Source of the DNA: Clostridiales bacterium
GTDB taxonomy: Bacteria; Bacillota; Clostridia; Lachnospirales; Lachnospiraceae
Direction: 5' to 3'
NCBI GenBank assembly: GCA_022778745.1
Contig: JALFSR010000060.1
Span: forward strand, 1-64,000
Length of the DNA: 64,000 nt
Both the position numbers and the translations under genes were made by a program. Of this stretch, positions 45,635 through 53,165 are shown one piece after another; the stretch's first letter is position 1, and every line of letters begins with the position of its first letter. The notes beneath the pieces are model-generated. The model saw nothing but the letters and a program-made list of their open reading frames with translations, did not search any database and was not told the origin of the DNA.

Positions 45635-45891
45635 CAGCAGTTCCCTCCTTTTTCCCATGGCCAAGGGTCATTTACCCAATTCCAGACATCACATACTTCT
45701 ATATAATTTCTCTGCATCGGTCCAATATTTTTTTCATATTCCTTTAGTGCTTCTTCACGCATTGCTGCACATTCTTTGTAGTAGCATAAAGCTTCTTTGT
45801 CACAAGGATGCGTGTCAAGAAACAAAACTGCCTCATCCACTGCAAAACTCGTTTCATTCAAGCGATTTAGAAGAGCTTTTCTTTCACTCAT
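45634..45891 (-). CDS. cotJB: Spore coat protein CotJB
   Basis: An 85-residue protein starting MSERKALLNRLNETSFAVDE and ending VNDPWPWEKGGNC, with the CotJB signatures LFLDTHPCDKEAL and WNWVNDPWPWE. The ATG at 45891 overlaps the cotJA stop (ATGA) and follows AAGGGGGTG. It is required with CotJA and CotJC for coat incorporation in Bacillus; biochemical role unknown. Translationally coupled on both sides. Confidence 0.93.
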   Translation of the reverse strand: MSERKALLNRLNETSFAVDEAVLFLDTHPCDKEALCYYKECAAMREEALKEYEKNIGPMQRNYIEVCDVWNWVNDPWPWEKGGNC

Positions 45892-46817
45892 TGACACCTG
45901 CACCCCCTTGCACAAAATCCAATTTCAAATGGTTTATCTAATTCTTCAAAAACCGTTCCAATTTGAAATCCCTTTTCCATATTCATTAGCATCCGAAAAC
46001 ATTGCCATGGAACATATGTCATACCAATAGGGCTTTCCTTCCACTCATCCTTCTTACACGGATAACAGCAATCTTTCTCTTTGTCACAGCCGCATCCTGG
46101 CTTTTCGTGCTTATCATCACATGGTTTTGACTTCTCTTTACAGCCGCATCCTGACTTTTCGTACTTATCATCACATGGGTTTGACTTCTCTTTACAGCCG
46201 CATCCTGACTTTTCGTACTTATCATCACATGGTTTTGATTTCTCTTTGCAGCCGCATCCTGGCTTTTCGTACTTATTATCACATGGTTTTGATTTCTCTT
46301 TGCAGCCGCATCCTGGCTTTTCGTACTTATCATCACATGGTTTTGATTTCTCTTTGCAGCCGCATCCTGGTTTTTCGCATTTATTCTCACAACATGGCTT
46401 TGATTTTTCTTGACAGCCCCATCCTGGCTTTTCGTGCTTATTTTCATCACATGGGTTTGACTTCTCTTTACAGCTGCATCCTGGTTTTTCGCATTTATTC
46501 TCACAACATGGCTTTGATTTTTCTTGACAGCCCCATCCTGGTTTTTCGCATTTATTCTCACAACATGGCTTTGATTTTTCTTGACAGCCCCATCCTGGTT
46601 TTTCACACTTATCCTCACCGCATGGTGTTGGTCTTTCACATCTGTTTTGAGAATTTTGCTGTTGTCTGCAGCGACCGCAGCCAGTATTTTCTTCTCTCAT
46701 ACAGAAATTGTTCGTGTTTACTCTATTTAAACCACCCCGCATCCCTCTGCCGTATATTGGCATAAAAGGATTTCCATACATGCGGCTATTATTTTTTCTT
46801 CCATAATAACATTCCAT
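45888..46817 (-). CDS. cotJA: CotJA-type spore coat protein with a long Cys-rich repeat tract
   Basis: A 309-residue protein. The last 50 residues, with GMTYVPWQCFRMLMNMEKGFQIGTVFEELDKPF, are the CotJA domain, which alone is normally the whole 60-90 residue protein. Before it lie ten tandem units of 18-19 residues (72-256) of the form EKPGCGCKEKSKPCDDKY, preceded by a basic Met/Gly/Asn-rich head (1-40) and a CGRCRQQQ linker. The unit has 3-4 cysteines, giving roughly 40 in the tract. Early units carry W and CCENKC, later ones DDKY. The tract resembles a metallothionein or a cross-linkable coat domain. The first gene of cotJABC, behind a SigE/SigK-like promoter. Confidence 0.9.
   Translation of the reverse strand: MECYYGRKNNSRMYGNPFMPIYGRGMRGGLNRVNTNNFCMREENTGCGRCRQQQNSQNRCERPTPCGEDKCEKPGWGCQEKSKPCCENKCEKPGWGCQEKSKPCCENKCEKPGCSCKEKSNPCDENKHEKPGWGCQEKSKPCCENKCEKPGCGCKEKSKPCDDKYEKPGCGCKEKSKPCDNKYEKPGCGCKEKSKPCDDKYEKSGCGCKEKSNPCDDKYEKSGCGCKEKSKPCDDKHEKPGCGCDKEKDCCYPCKKDEWKESPIGMTYVPWQCFRMLMNMEKGFQIGTVFEELDKPFEIGFCARGCRCQ
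46050..46604 (-). repeat. Tandem 54/57-bp coding repeat in cotJA
   Basis: Ten in-frame units encode EKPG(C/W)GC(K/Q)EKSKPC and a variable tail. Units 1, 2 and 4 (57 bp, CCENKC tail) and units 5-9 (54 bp, DDKY tail) form two subfamilies, with unit 4 interleaved after a DENKH unit. Near-identical DNA within each subfamily points to recent expansion by slippage or unequal exchange. Confidence 0.92.
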
Positions 46818-46849
46818 TTTTTCATTCCTTCTGTTTCATCTTTTCTCTA

Positions 46850-46876
46850 TATTGTATGGAAAAAGATCGTTTTGGT
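46850..46876 (-). promoter_or_regulatory. SigK/SigE-like promoter of cotJABC
   Basis: On the minus strand AC (46875-46876), 16 nt, CATACAATA (46850-46858), matching AC-N16/17-CATANNNTA; the -10 also resembles SigE CATACAxT. It is 33 bp upstream of cotJA. The rest of the gap to the nadA promoter, 46877-47002, is T-rich and shows nothing further. Confidence 0.55.
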
Positions 46877-47002
46877 GCGAAATTTCTTTGGACTGTTTCT
46901 TTTATAATAAGAATATTATTATATTTTTTTACATTTTCTTTTTCCTTTTTTTACTTTTTTTGTGAAAAGCAAATAAACTTTACAGTAAACCATTCTACTG
47001 TC

Positions 47003-47031
47003 TTGTCAGCTGTTAATTTTTACTGTATAAT
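47003..47031 (+). promoter_or_regulatory. SigA promoter of the nad operon
   Basis: TTGTCA (47003-47008), 17 bp, TATAAT (47026-47031). It leaves a leader of about 180 nt before nadA. NiaR, encoded by the last gene, is the likely repressor, but I could not assign an operator with confidence. TTCCGTGTG (47080-47088) can pair with CGCACGGAA (47129-47137), and CTTCCGT (47098-47104) competes for the same partner. Confidence 0.7.
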
Positions 47032-47173
47032 GCCTTTAACACACAAGTTTGACCTCATTATTTTTAAAGAGATCAGATTTTCCGTGTGATATTGAAACTT
47101 CCGTACAGCTCTTAATGATAACAGGTAACGCACGGAAGAAAAATGTTATTTCTACTTATTGCAAATACAGGAA

Positions 47174-47221
47174 GGGAGGACGGTCTTTTTTCTGTTTGAC
47201 ATAAGACCGCAATATATTATG
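47174..47221 (+). promoter_or_regulatory. nadA translation start with a hairpin between Shine-Dalgarno and ATG
   Basis: GGGAGG (47174-47179) is 39 nt from the ATG at 47219. Between them CGGTCTT (47181-47187) and AAGACCG (47203-47209) pair perfectly around a 15-nt loop; with the hairpin folded, the effective spacing is about 10 nt. No other ribosome site precedes this ATG, which is the start expected from NadA alignment (MNSLVEEIKQLKKEK). Confidence 0.6.
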
Positions 47222-48127
47222 AATTCACTTGTTGAAGAAATCAAACAATTAAAAAAAGAAAAGAACGCCGTTATTATGGCACATTACTACGTTCCAGATG
47301 AAGTACAGGCTGTTGCAGATTATATCGGAGATTCTTTTTATTTAAGTAAAGTTGCTACTAAAGTAAAGGAAGACACCATCGTATTTTGCGGCGTTTCTTT
47401 TATGGGAGAAAGTGCTAAAATTTTAAATCCATCTAAGACAGTATTAATGCCAGATGTGACAGCTGACTGTCCAATGGCTCATATGGCAGACATTGAGACA
47501 ATTAAACGCATAAAAGCAGAGTATGAAGATGTTGCTGTCGTTTGCTATATTAATTCTACTGCGGAATTAAAGTCTTATTCTGATGTATGTGTGACATCTT
47601 CCAATGCAGTTACTATCGTAAAGGCTCTGCCAAATAAACATATTTTCTTTATTCCAGATCAAAATTTAGCTCATTATGTCGCACAGCAAGTTCCAGAAAA
47701 ACATTTTATTTTTAATGATGGTTATTGTCCAATTCATAAAGATATTACTTGTAAAGATGTCATTGCTGCAAAAGCACGCCATCCACAAGCACAGTTTCTT
47801 GTTCATCCAGAATGTCCTCCAGACGTATTAAATTATGCTGATATGATCGGAAGTACATCGGAAATTATTGATTACGCTTCAAAAAGCACACAAAAAGAAT
47901 TTTTAATTGGTACAGAAGCTGGCGTTTTATATGAATTAAAACAGAAAAATCCTGACAAAACATTTTATACTGTAACTGATCATCAGTGCTGTATTGATAT
48001 GAAAAAAGTAACATTAGAAAAAATTTGCCATGTGTTACGTACTTATGAAGGAAGTGTACAAGTAAGCGATACTCTTCGTCATACTGCAAATATTCCTTTA
48101 AACCGTATGCTTGATTTAGCAAAATAA
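47219..48127 (+). CDS. nadA: Quinolinate synthase
   Basis: A 302-residue NadA. It condenses iminoaspartate with dihydroxyacetone phosphate using a [4Fe-4S] cluster. KNAVIMAHYYVPDEVQAVADYIGDS, FCGVSFMGESAKIL, DVTADCPMAHMAD, and the cysteines in DVCVTSSNA, HPECPPDV and DHQCCIDMKKV fit the family. The start is placed at 47219, where homology begins; an upstream in-frame extension to a TTG at 47159 would translate through the ribosome site. It is the first gene of nadA-nadB-nadC-niaR; 164 nt separate it from nadB. Confidence 0.95.
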   Translation: MNSLVEEIKQLKKEKNAVIMAHYYVPDEVQAVADYIGDSFYLSKVATKVKEDTIVFCGVSFMGESAKILNPSKTVLMPDVTADCPMAHMADIETIKRIKAEYEDVAVVCYINSTAELKSYSDVCVTSSNAVTIVKALPNKHIFFIPDQNLAHYVAQQVPEKHFIFNDGYCPIHKDITCKDVIAAKARHPQAQFLVHPECPPDVLNYADMIGSTSEIIDYASKSTQKEFLIGTEAGVLYELKQKNPDKTFYTVTDHQCCIDMKKVTLEKICHVLRTYEGSVQVSDTLRHTANIPLNRMLDLAK

Positions 48128-48291
48128 CCAGTGTTTCTACCTTATTATAATAAGGAAAATATAAATCTAATATAAGAGTTTTGTTTTTAAAAAGAACAAA
48201 TTAATTATGATATATTTCGCTTTAATCAAAGAAATAACAATTAATACAAAACTTTGCTTCAAAAAGACAAGTACCGTATTAGGAGGGGACT

Positions 48292-49611
48292 ATGGATAAC
48301 CGAAAAACAGATGTTGTTATTGTAGGAAGTGGCGTTGCTGGTTTATACTGTGCATTGAACCTTCCAAGAGATAAAAAGATTTTAATAATCACAAAAGATG
48401 ATCTGGAAAGCAGCGATTCTTTTCTTGCGCAAGGCGGAATCTGCGTTTTAAGAGATGATTCTGACTACGACAGTTTTATGGAAGATACATTACGGGCTGG
48501 TCACTATGAAAATCGTGTTGAATCGGTTGTTATTATGATTCGTTCTTCCAGAGAAACAATTAACGATTTAATCCACTATGGTGTCGATTTTACGAAGGAA
48601 AATGGAAAAGAAGCTTATACAAGAGAAGGTGCACACTCCAAACCTCGAATTTTATTTCATGAAGACATTACTGGAAAAGAAATTACAAGTAAATTACTGG
48701 AACAGGTTAAAAAATTAGACAACGTCACAATTATGGAATATTGTACAATGGTCGATATTATTTGTCACAACAACCGCTGCGCTGGTATTTTAGTTCACGA
48801 TAAAGATGGAAATTTCTTTACCATCGAAGCTTATTATACAATGCTTGCCTGTGGTGGTGTCGGCGGTCTTTATAAACACTCAACAAACTTCCGTCATTTA
48901 ACTGGAGATGCACTTGCAATCTGCCTCAAACATAATATTGAATTAGAACATATTGATTATGTACAAATTCATCCGACAACATTGTATTCTACAAAATCTG
49001 GCCGTCGTTTCCTCATCTCTGAGTCCGTCCGCGGAGAAGGTGCACTTCTTTATAATAAAGACGGAGAGCGTTTTGCCGATGAATTATTACCGCGAGACGC
49101 ATTGACAAAAGAAATACGCAAGCAAATGGAAAAAGATCAAATGCCTTATGTTCATTTATCTATGCTTCCACTCGGAAAAGAACTGATTTTAAACCATTTT
49201 CCAAATATTTATCAACACTGTCTGGAAGAAGGCTATGATGTCACAAAAGAACCAATTCCGGTTGTGCCTGCCCAACACTATTTTATGGGCGGTGTTCACG
49301 TTGATTCACATAGCAAAACAACGATGGATATGCTCTATGCTGCTGGTGAAACAAGCTGCAATGGCGTACACGGTGCAAACCGACTTGCAAGCAATTCTTT
49401 ACTGGAAAGTCTTGTATTTGCCAAACGTGCCGCACTTCAAATGACGGAACAATTTCCATCTTCTATGGAAAACCTTCCAGAACATACTCATTTTGAGCAA
49501 TTAACTGCTGCACTCAACTTGGATGACTACCGTGACACTGCAGCACTTCAACAACAATACAAAACAATGATTTTAGATGAAATGGAAAAGGAGAGATACG
49601 CTCATGAATAA
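48292..49611 (+). CDS. nadB: L-aspartate oxidase
   Basis: A 439-residue FAD enzyme making iminoaspartate for NadA. The FAD loop is VVIVGSGVAGLYCALNL, the substrate site includes LAQGGI, and HGANRLASNSLLESLVFAKRAA is the C-terminal family block. It is about 100 residues shorter than E. coli NadB because the helical C-terminal domain is reduced, common in clostridia. In anaerobes fumarate is the probable electron acceptor. TTAGGAGGGG precedes the ATG. In the 164-nt gap before it is a perfect 16-bp palindrome, CCTTATTATAATAAGG, at 48140-48155. Confidence 0.94.
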   Translation: MDNRKTDVVIVGSGVAGLYCALNLPRDKKILIITKDDLESSDSFLAQGGICVLRDDSDYDSFMEDTLRAGHYENRVESVVIMIRSSRETINDLIHYGVDFTKENGKEAYTREGAHSKPRILFHEDITGKEITSKLLEQVKKLDNVTIMEYCTMVDIICHNNRCAGILVHDKDGNFFTIEAYYTMLACGGVGGLYKHSTNFRHLTGDALAICLKHNIELEHIDYVQIHPTTLYSTKSGRRFLISESVRGEGALLYNKDGERFADELLPRDALTKEIRKQMEKDQMPYVHLSMLPLGKELILNHFPNIYQHCLEEGYDVTKEPIPVVPAQHYFMGGVHVDSHSKTTMDMLYAAGETSCNGVHGANRLASNSLLESLVFAKRAALQMTEQFPSSMENLPEHTHFEQLTAALNLDDYRDTAALQQQYKTMILDEMEKERYAHE

Positions 49612-50458
49612 TATTACAATGAAACTCAATGCCGATCATTTAATTTTACAAGCATTAGAAGAAGACATTACAAGTGAAGATATTACAACAAATGCCGTTA
49701 TGCGCACACACCAGCTCGGAACTGTTCAGCTCATCTGTAAACAAGACGGTGTAATTGCTGGATTAGACGTATTTGCAAGAACATTTCAGCTTCTTGATCC
49801 AGAAATAACTGTGACATGTTACGTAAAAGACGGAGATCGTGTGACAAACAAGCAGCTCCTTGCCGATGTTACCGGAGATATCCGTGTTCTTCTATCTGGC
49901 GAACGTACTGCATTAAACTATCTGCAGCGCATGAGCGGTATCGCTACTTACACTCGTTCTATTGCCGATTTGTTAAAGGGCAGCAAAACAAAATTGCTTG
50001 ATACAAGAAAAACAACACCAAACATGCGTGTATTTGAAAAATATGCCGTAAAAGTTGGCGGCGGTTACAATCATCGATACAATTTATCCGACGGTATTTT
50101 ATTAAAAGATAACCATATCGGTGCTGCTGGCGGTGTAAAGGAAGCGGTAACTATGGCAAAAGAATACGCACCATTTGTAAGAAAAATTGAAGTCGAAGTT
50201 GAAAATATGGAGATGGTAAAAGAAGCCGTCGAAGCCGGTGCAGATATTATTATGCTCGACAATATGACTCCAGAAATGATGAAGGAAGCAGTAACTTATA
50301 TCGACGGCAGAGCTGAAACCGAATGTTCTGGCAATGTGACAAGAGAAAATGTTGCCCGTCTTGTCGATATTGGTGTTGACTATATTTCCAGCGGTGCATT
50401 GACACACTCCGCTCCTATTTTAGACGTTTCTTTAAAAAATCTTCACGCAATTGAATAA
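49604..50458 (+). CDS. nadC: Nicotinate-nucleotide pyrophosphorylase (carboxylating)
   Basis: A 284-residue enzyme converting quinolinate and PRPP to nicotinate mononucleotide. It has LLSGERTALNYLQRMSGIAT, LLDTRKTTPNMRVFEKYAVKVGGGYNHRYNLSDGILLKDNH and VEVENMEMVKEAVEAGADIIMLDNM. The ATG at 49604 follows AAGGAG and overlaps the nadB stop by 8 nt; the longer frame from 49577 is not needed. Translationally coupled to nadB. Confidence 0.96.
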   Translation: MNNITMKLNADHLILQALEEDITSEDITTNAVMRTHQLGTVQLICKQDGVIAGLDVFARTFQLLDPEITVTCYVKDGDRVTNKQLLADVTGDIRVLLSGERTALNYLQRMSGIATYTRSIADLLKGSKTKLLDTRKTTPNMRVFEKYAVKVGGGYNHRYNLSDGILLKDNHIGAAGGVKEAVTMAKEYAPFVRKIEVEVENMEMVKEAVEAGADIIMLDNMTPEMMKEAVTYIDGRAETECSGNVTRENVARLVDIGVDYISSGALTHSAPILDVSLKNLHAIE

Positions 50459-50503
50459 ACATACAAAACTTATGCATAAATTTGAGCGAAAGGAGATCCT
50501 ATC

Positions 50504-51010
50504 ATGAACGGGACAGAACGCAGACAAGAAATTTTAAAACGAATTCAGCAGAGTTCGTCCCCCGTTTCCGGCACCGAACTGGCAAAAACATTTCATGTCA
50601 GCCGTCAAGTAATCGTGCAAGATATCGCATTGTTGCGTGCAAACGACGACAACATCCTGTCCACAAACAAAGGATATTTTTACAACTGCACTGCCCGCGC
50701 TTCCCGCACCTTTCATGTCTATCATAAAGATAACGATATTTTAGATGAATTAACTACTATCATCGATTTCGGCGGAAATATCGTCGATGTATTCGTTTCT
50801 CATGAGGTTTATGGACAGCTCCGAGCAGAATTAAATATTCATACAAGAAAAAAAGCAATTGATTTTGCAAACAATATAAAAAATGGAAATTCCATCCCAT
50901 TAAACAATATTACTTCTGGATACCACTATCATACCGTCACCGCAGATTCTGAACAGACACTTGATCAGATCGAAGAAGAATTGAGAAAGAAACAATATCT
51001 TGTTCCATAA
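50504..51010 (+). CDS. niaR: Niacin-responsive repressor NiaR
   Basis: A 168-residue regulator with an N-terminal HTH (RRQEILKRIQQSSSPVSGTELAKTFHVSRQVIVQDIALLRA) and a C-terminal 3H domain, so called for conserved histidines, seen in VFVSHEVYGQLRAELNIHTRKKAIDF and ITSGYHYHTVTA. NiaR represses NAD synthesis and niacin uptake genes when nicotinic acid is available. Its place as last gene of the nad operon implies autoregulation. A strong AAAGGAGAT ribosome site lies 45 nt after nadC. Confidence 0.94.
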   Translation: MNGTERRQEILKRIQQSSSPVSGTELAKTFHVSRQVIVQDIALLRANDDNILSTNKGYFYNCTARASRTFHVYHKDNDILDELTTIIDFGGNIVDVFVSHEVYGQLRAELNIHTRKKAIDFANNIKNGNSIPLNNITSGYHYHTVTADSEQTLDQIEEELRKKQYLVP

Positions 51011-51018
51011 AATAAAAC

Positions 51019-51115
51019 GAAGCTGTCGCATTGAGTTGGAATCATCCAACATGTAGTAATGTCAATTTTGACAAATAGCTATATCTTGGAGATTCACTCT
51101 TATTGCAACAGCTTC
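51019..51115. repeat. ~97-bp palindromic dispersed element, copy C
   Basis: GAAGCTGTCGCATT pairs with the TATTGCAACAGCTTC end, and ATGTAGT pairs loosely with the AGCTATAT side. The sequence TGGAATCAT, TAGTAATGTCA, CTATATCTTG and CACTCTTA is shared in order with copy B. It fills the convergent gap between niaR and pdxT and may serve as their common terminator. Confidence 0.82.
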
Positions 51116-51136
51116 CTTTATTTATGTGATGATATC

Positions 51137-51727
51137 TTAAACATTAGAGTATACACATTTTTTATATTGTTTAACCATTTCGCAGAAATATTCATGTATT
51201 TTCGTACAATTAGTCACTTCTGGATGAAAAGAAATTCCGAGCTGATTGTCATGGCGTACTGCAACGATATTTCCATCAACTTTTGCCAATATGTCTTCGT
51301 CAGCAGCCTGTTCTATATACGGTGCACGAATGAAATTCATTGGAATTTTACCAATCCCCTTCACTTCTGATTCTATATAAAAACTTCCAAGCTGTCTTCC
51401 ATACGCATTTCTTTTTACAGTGACTGGCAATGTTCCAAAATATGTATGAGTATCATTTGATAACTGTCTTGCAAGCAAAATCAACCCTGCACATGTCCCA
51501 AATACAGGCATTCCCTCTTCTATTTTTTTCTTTATTGGTTTAAATAGCTCTAATTCTTTCAACAATTTTCCCTGTACAGTACTTTCTCCTCCTGGAAGAA
51601 TCAAACCATCAAAGGGCTGTTCCAGATCCTTTCTCTGGCGAATTTCAAAACATTGTACACCGATTTGTTTCAGCATCTTTTCATGTTCGATAAAAGCTCC
51701 CTGTACTGCTAAAACTGCAATCGTCAT
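51137..51727 (-). CDS. pdxT: Pyridoxal 5'-phosphate synthase glutaminase subunit
   Basis: A 196-residue class I glutamine amidotransferase supplying ammonia to PdxS. The nucleophile Cys is in VFGTCAGLILLA, with the His-Glu pair in GISFHPEVTN and the oxyanion loop GLILPGGESTVQGKLL. Normal length. It follows pdxS by 25 nt in a two-gene operon. Confidence 0.96.
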   Translation of the reverse strand: MTIAVLAVQGAFIEHEKMLKQIGVQCFEIRQRKDLEQPFDGLILPGGESTVQGKLLKELELFKPIKKKIEEGMPVFGTCAGLILLARQLSNDTHTYFGTLPVTVKRNAYGRQLGSFYIESEVKGIGKIPMNFIRAPYIEQAADEDILAKVDGNIVAVRHDNQLGISFHPEVTNCTKIHEYFCEMVKQYKKCVYSNV

Positions 51728-51752
51728 GTTTCTTTCCTCTCTTTCGCAGTTA

Positions 51753-52628
51753 TTATTTTCCTCTTTCTGCCATTAAAAGTGCAATCTCATCTTCATTAAT
51801 TCCGACCATTGCTTCTCCTAAATCTTCTGAAAGCTCTGCAATCAATTTCGCATCCGTATAATTCGTCACAGCCTTCACAATCGCAGCTGCTCTCTTCGCT
51901 GGATTTCCAGATTTAAAAATACCAGAGCCAACAAATACGCCTTCTGCACCAAGCTGCATCATCAATGCTGCATCTGCTGGAGTTGCCACACCACCCGCTG
52001 CAAAATTAACAACTGGCAGTCGTCCATTTTTATGGACATATTCTACTAACGCATATGGCACTTCCATTTCCTTTGCCGCCTGGAATAACTCATCTTCTCT
52101 CATAGAAGTCAATCTTGCAATCTCACGATTCATCATACGCATATGACGTACTGCCTGTACAATATCTCCTGTACCAGGTTCTCCCTTTGTACGAATCATC
52201 GATGCACCTTCCTGAATGCGACGCAGTGCCTCTCCCAAATCCTTTGCACCACATACAAACGGAACACGGAATTTTGTCTTATCAATATGATATACATCAT
52301 CCGCTGGAGACAATACCTCACTCTCATCAATATAATCGATTTCGATCGCTTCCAACACTTGTGCCTCCACAAAATGTCCAATTCGACACTTCGCCATAAC
52401 TGGAATACTTACTGCTTCCTGAATTCCCTTAATCATCTTTGGATCACTCATACGAGATACTCCGCCAGCTGCACGAATATCCGCAGGAATACGCTCCAAC
52501 GCCATAACCGCACAAGCACCCGCCTCCTCAGCAATTTTTGCCTGCTCTGGTGTCGTAACATCCATAATCACTCCACCTTTCAGCATCTGTGCCAACTGTT
52601 TATTTAATTCATATCTATTCTCTTCCAT
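51753..52628 (-). CDS. pdxS: Pyridoxal 5'-phosphate synthase lyase subunit
   Basis: A 291-residue barrel that forms PLP from ribose 5-phosphate, glyceraldehyde 3-phosphate and ammonia. [60 protein letters not shown] and [34 protein letters not shown] are diagnostic. The ATG at 52628 follows GAAGGAGAG; the TTG at 52631 is not used. About 160 nt of leader separate it from a SigA promoter whose upstream side is a 42-bp tandem repeat array, a probable regulator-binding region. Confidence 0.97.
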   Translation of the reverse strand: MEENRYELNKQLAQMLKGGVIMDVTTPEQAKIAEEAGACAVMALERIPADIRAAGGVSRMSDPKMIKGIQEAVSIPVMAKCRIGHFVEAQVLEAIEIDYIDESEVLSPADDVYHIDKTKFRVPFVCGAKDLGEALRRIQEGASMIRTKGEPGTGDIVQAVRHMRMMNREIARLTSMREDELFQAAKEMEVPYALVEYVHKNGRLPVVNFAAGGVATPADAALMMQLGAEGVFVGSGIFKSGNPAKRAAAIVKAVTNYTDAKLIAELSEDLGEAMVGINEDEIALLMAERGK

Positions 52629-52655
52629 CAAAATCTCTCCTTCTTAAATATAATT

Positions 52656-52692
52656 GATGTTTGGGTCAAAAGATAGTTTGCCCCCATGATAC
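52656..52692 (+). repeat. Fragment of the ~187-bp dispersed element in the pdxS leader
   Basis: It matches the reverse complement of 57002-57039 at about 35 of 38 positions (GGGTCAAAAGATAGTTTG then CCCATGATAC). Similarity stops after CATGATAC, so only one end of the element is present here. Confidence 0.7.
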
Positions 52693-52794
52693 AACAAACA
52701 AAAATATACCTATTTTCACTTGCCTGATATCTTCGTATAAATAATGTACATTACTACAAAACAAATATTTATAATTTGCTTCACTGTTTCTTCA

Positions 52795-52823
52795 TTATAA
52801 TAGAGTAATGGTATTTTATCAAA
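52795..52823 (-). promoter_or_regulatory. SigA promoter of pdxS-pdxT inside a palindrome
   Basis: On the minus strand TTGATA (52818-52823), 17 bp, TATAAT (52795-52800). The -35 is embedded in the palindrome GGTATTTTATCAAATACC (52811-52828), whose outer arms carry the same ATACC word as the adjoining repeats. Confidence 0.75.
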
Positions 52824-52949
52824 TACCAATTTTAACTTTTTAATCCATACCACATTTTTATATCATACCAATTTATATATTTTTAATCATACCAGTTATC
52901 TTTTTCATACCAAATTTTATATTTTAATCCATACCAATTATACTTACTA
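52824..52949 (-). repeat. Three 42-bp tandem repeats, probable regulator-binding array for pdxST
   Basis: Units start at 52824, 52866 and 52908. Each has ATACCA at its start and again 24 bp later, so ATACCA recurs at 52824, 52848, 52866, 52890, 52908 and 52932 with alternating 24 and 18 bp spacing. T/A-rich spacers are less conserved. The array lies directly upstream of the pdxS -35 element, the position of an activator site. A MocR/PdxR-type regulator is a reasonable candidate; its gene is not in the window. I see nothing in 52950-53035. Confidence 0.75.
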
Positions 52950-53035
52950 TATTTATCTAAAACCTCATTATACAAATATTTTCTCCACTTACTTACAATA
53001 AAACAGTTAGTTTGCCGTTTATCAGACGATACTTA

Positions 53036-53087
53036 ACACAAAAAAGTCGTTTGCCCTGCATTTTACGCACTCAAAGCAAACGACTTT
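53036..53087 (-). terminator. Rho-independent terminator of the YjiH-type transporter operon
   Basis: AAAGTCGTTTGC (53043-53054) and GCAAACGACTTT (53076-53087) pair perfectly. The minus strand continues GACTTTTTTGTG. It lies 79 bp after the transporter stop codon. Confidence 0.9.
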
Positions 53088-53165
53088 CTTATTCCGCTTT
53101 CCATTTTAACTAGCACAAAGAAACTTCTTTGTTCCTGTGCATGTTCGGCATTTCACTCAGATTCT

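Noticed and set aside
46050-46604. Regular ~54-57 bp repeats that might be taken for a CRISPR array
   Set aside because: The units are contiguous, in frame, and encode the Cys-rich CotJA tract; there are no unique spacers and no cas genes.
46019-46639. Long open frames on both strands across the cotJA repeats (for example 206 codons in a second minus frame, 214 on plus)
   Set aside because: They are shadows created by the periodic sequence; only the CotJA frame has a ribosome site, a recognised domain and operon overlap.
52824-52949. Iteron-like repeats as a plasmid or phage origin
   Set aside because: No replication initiator gene is near, and the array directly abuts a consensus promoter of pdxS.
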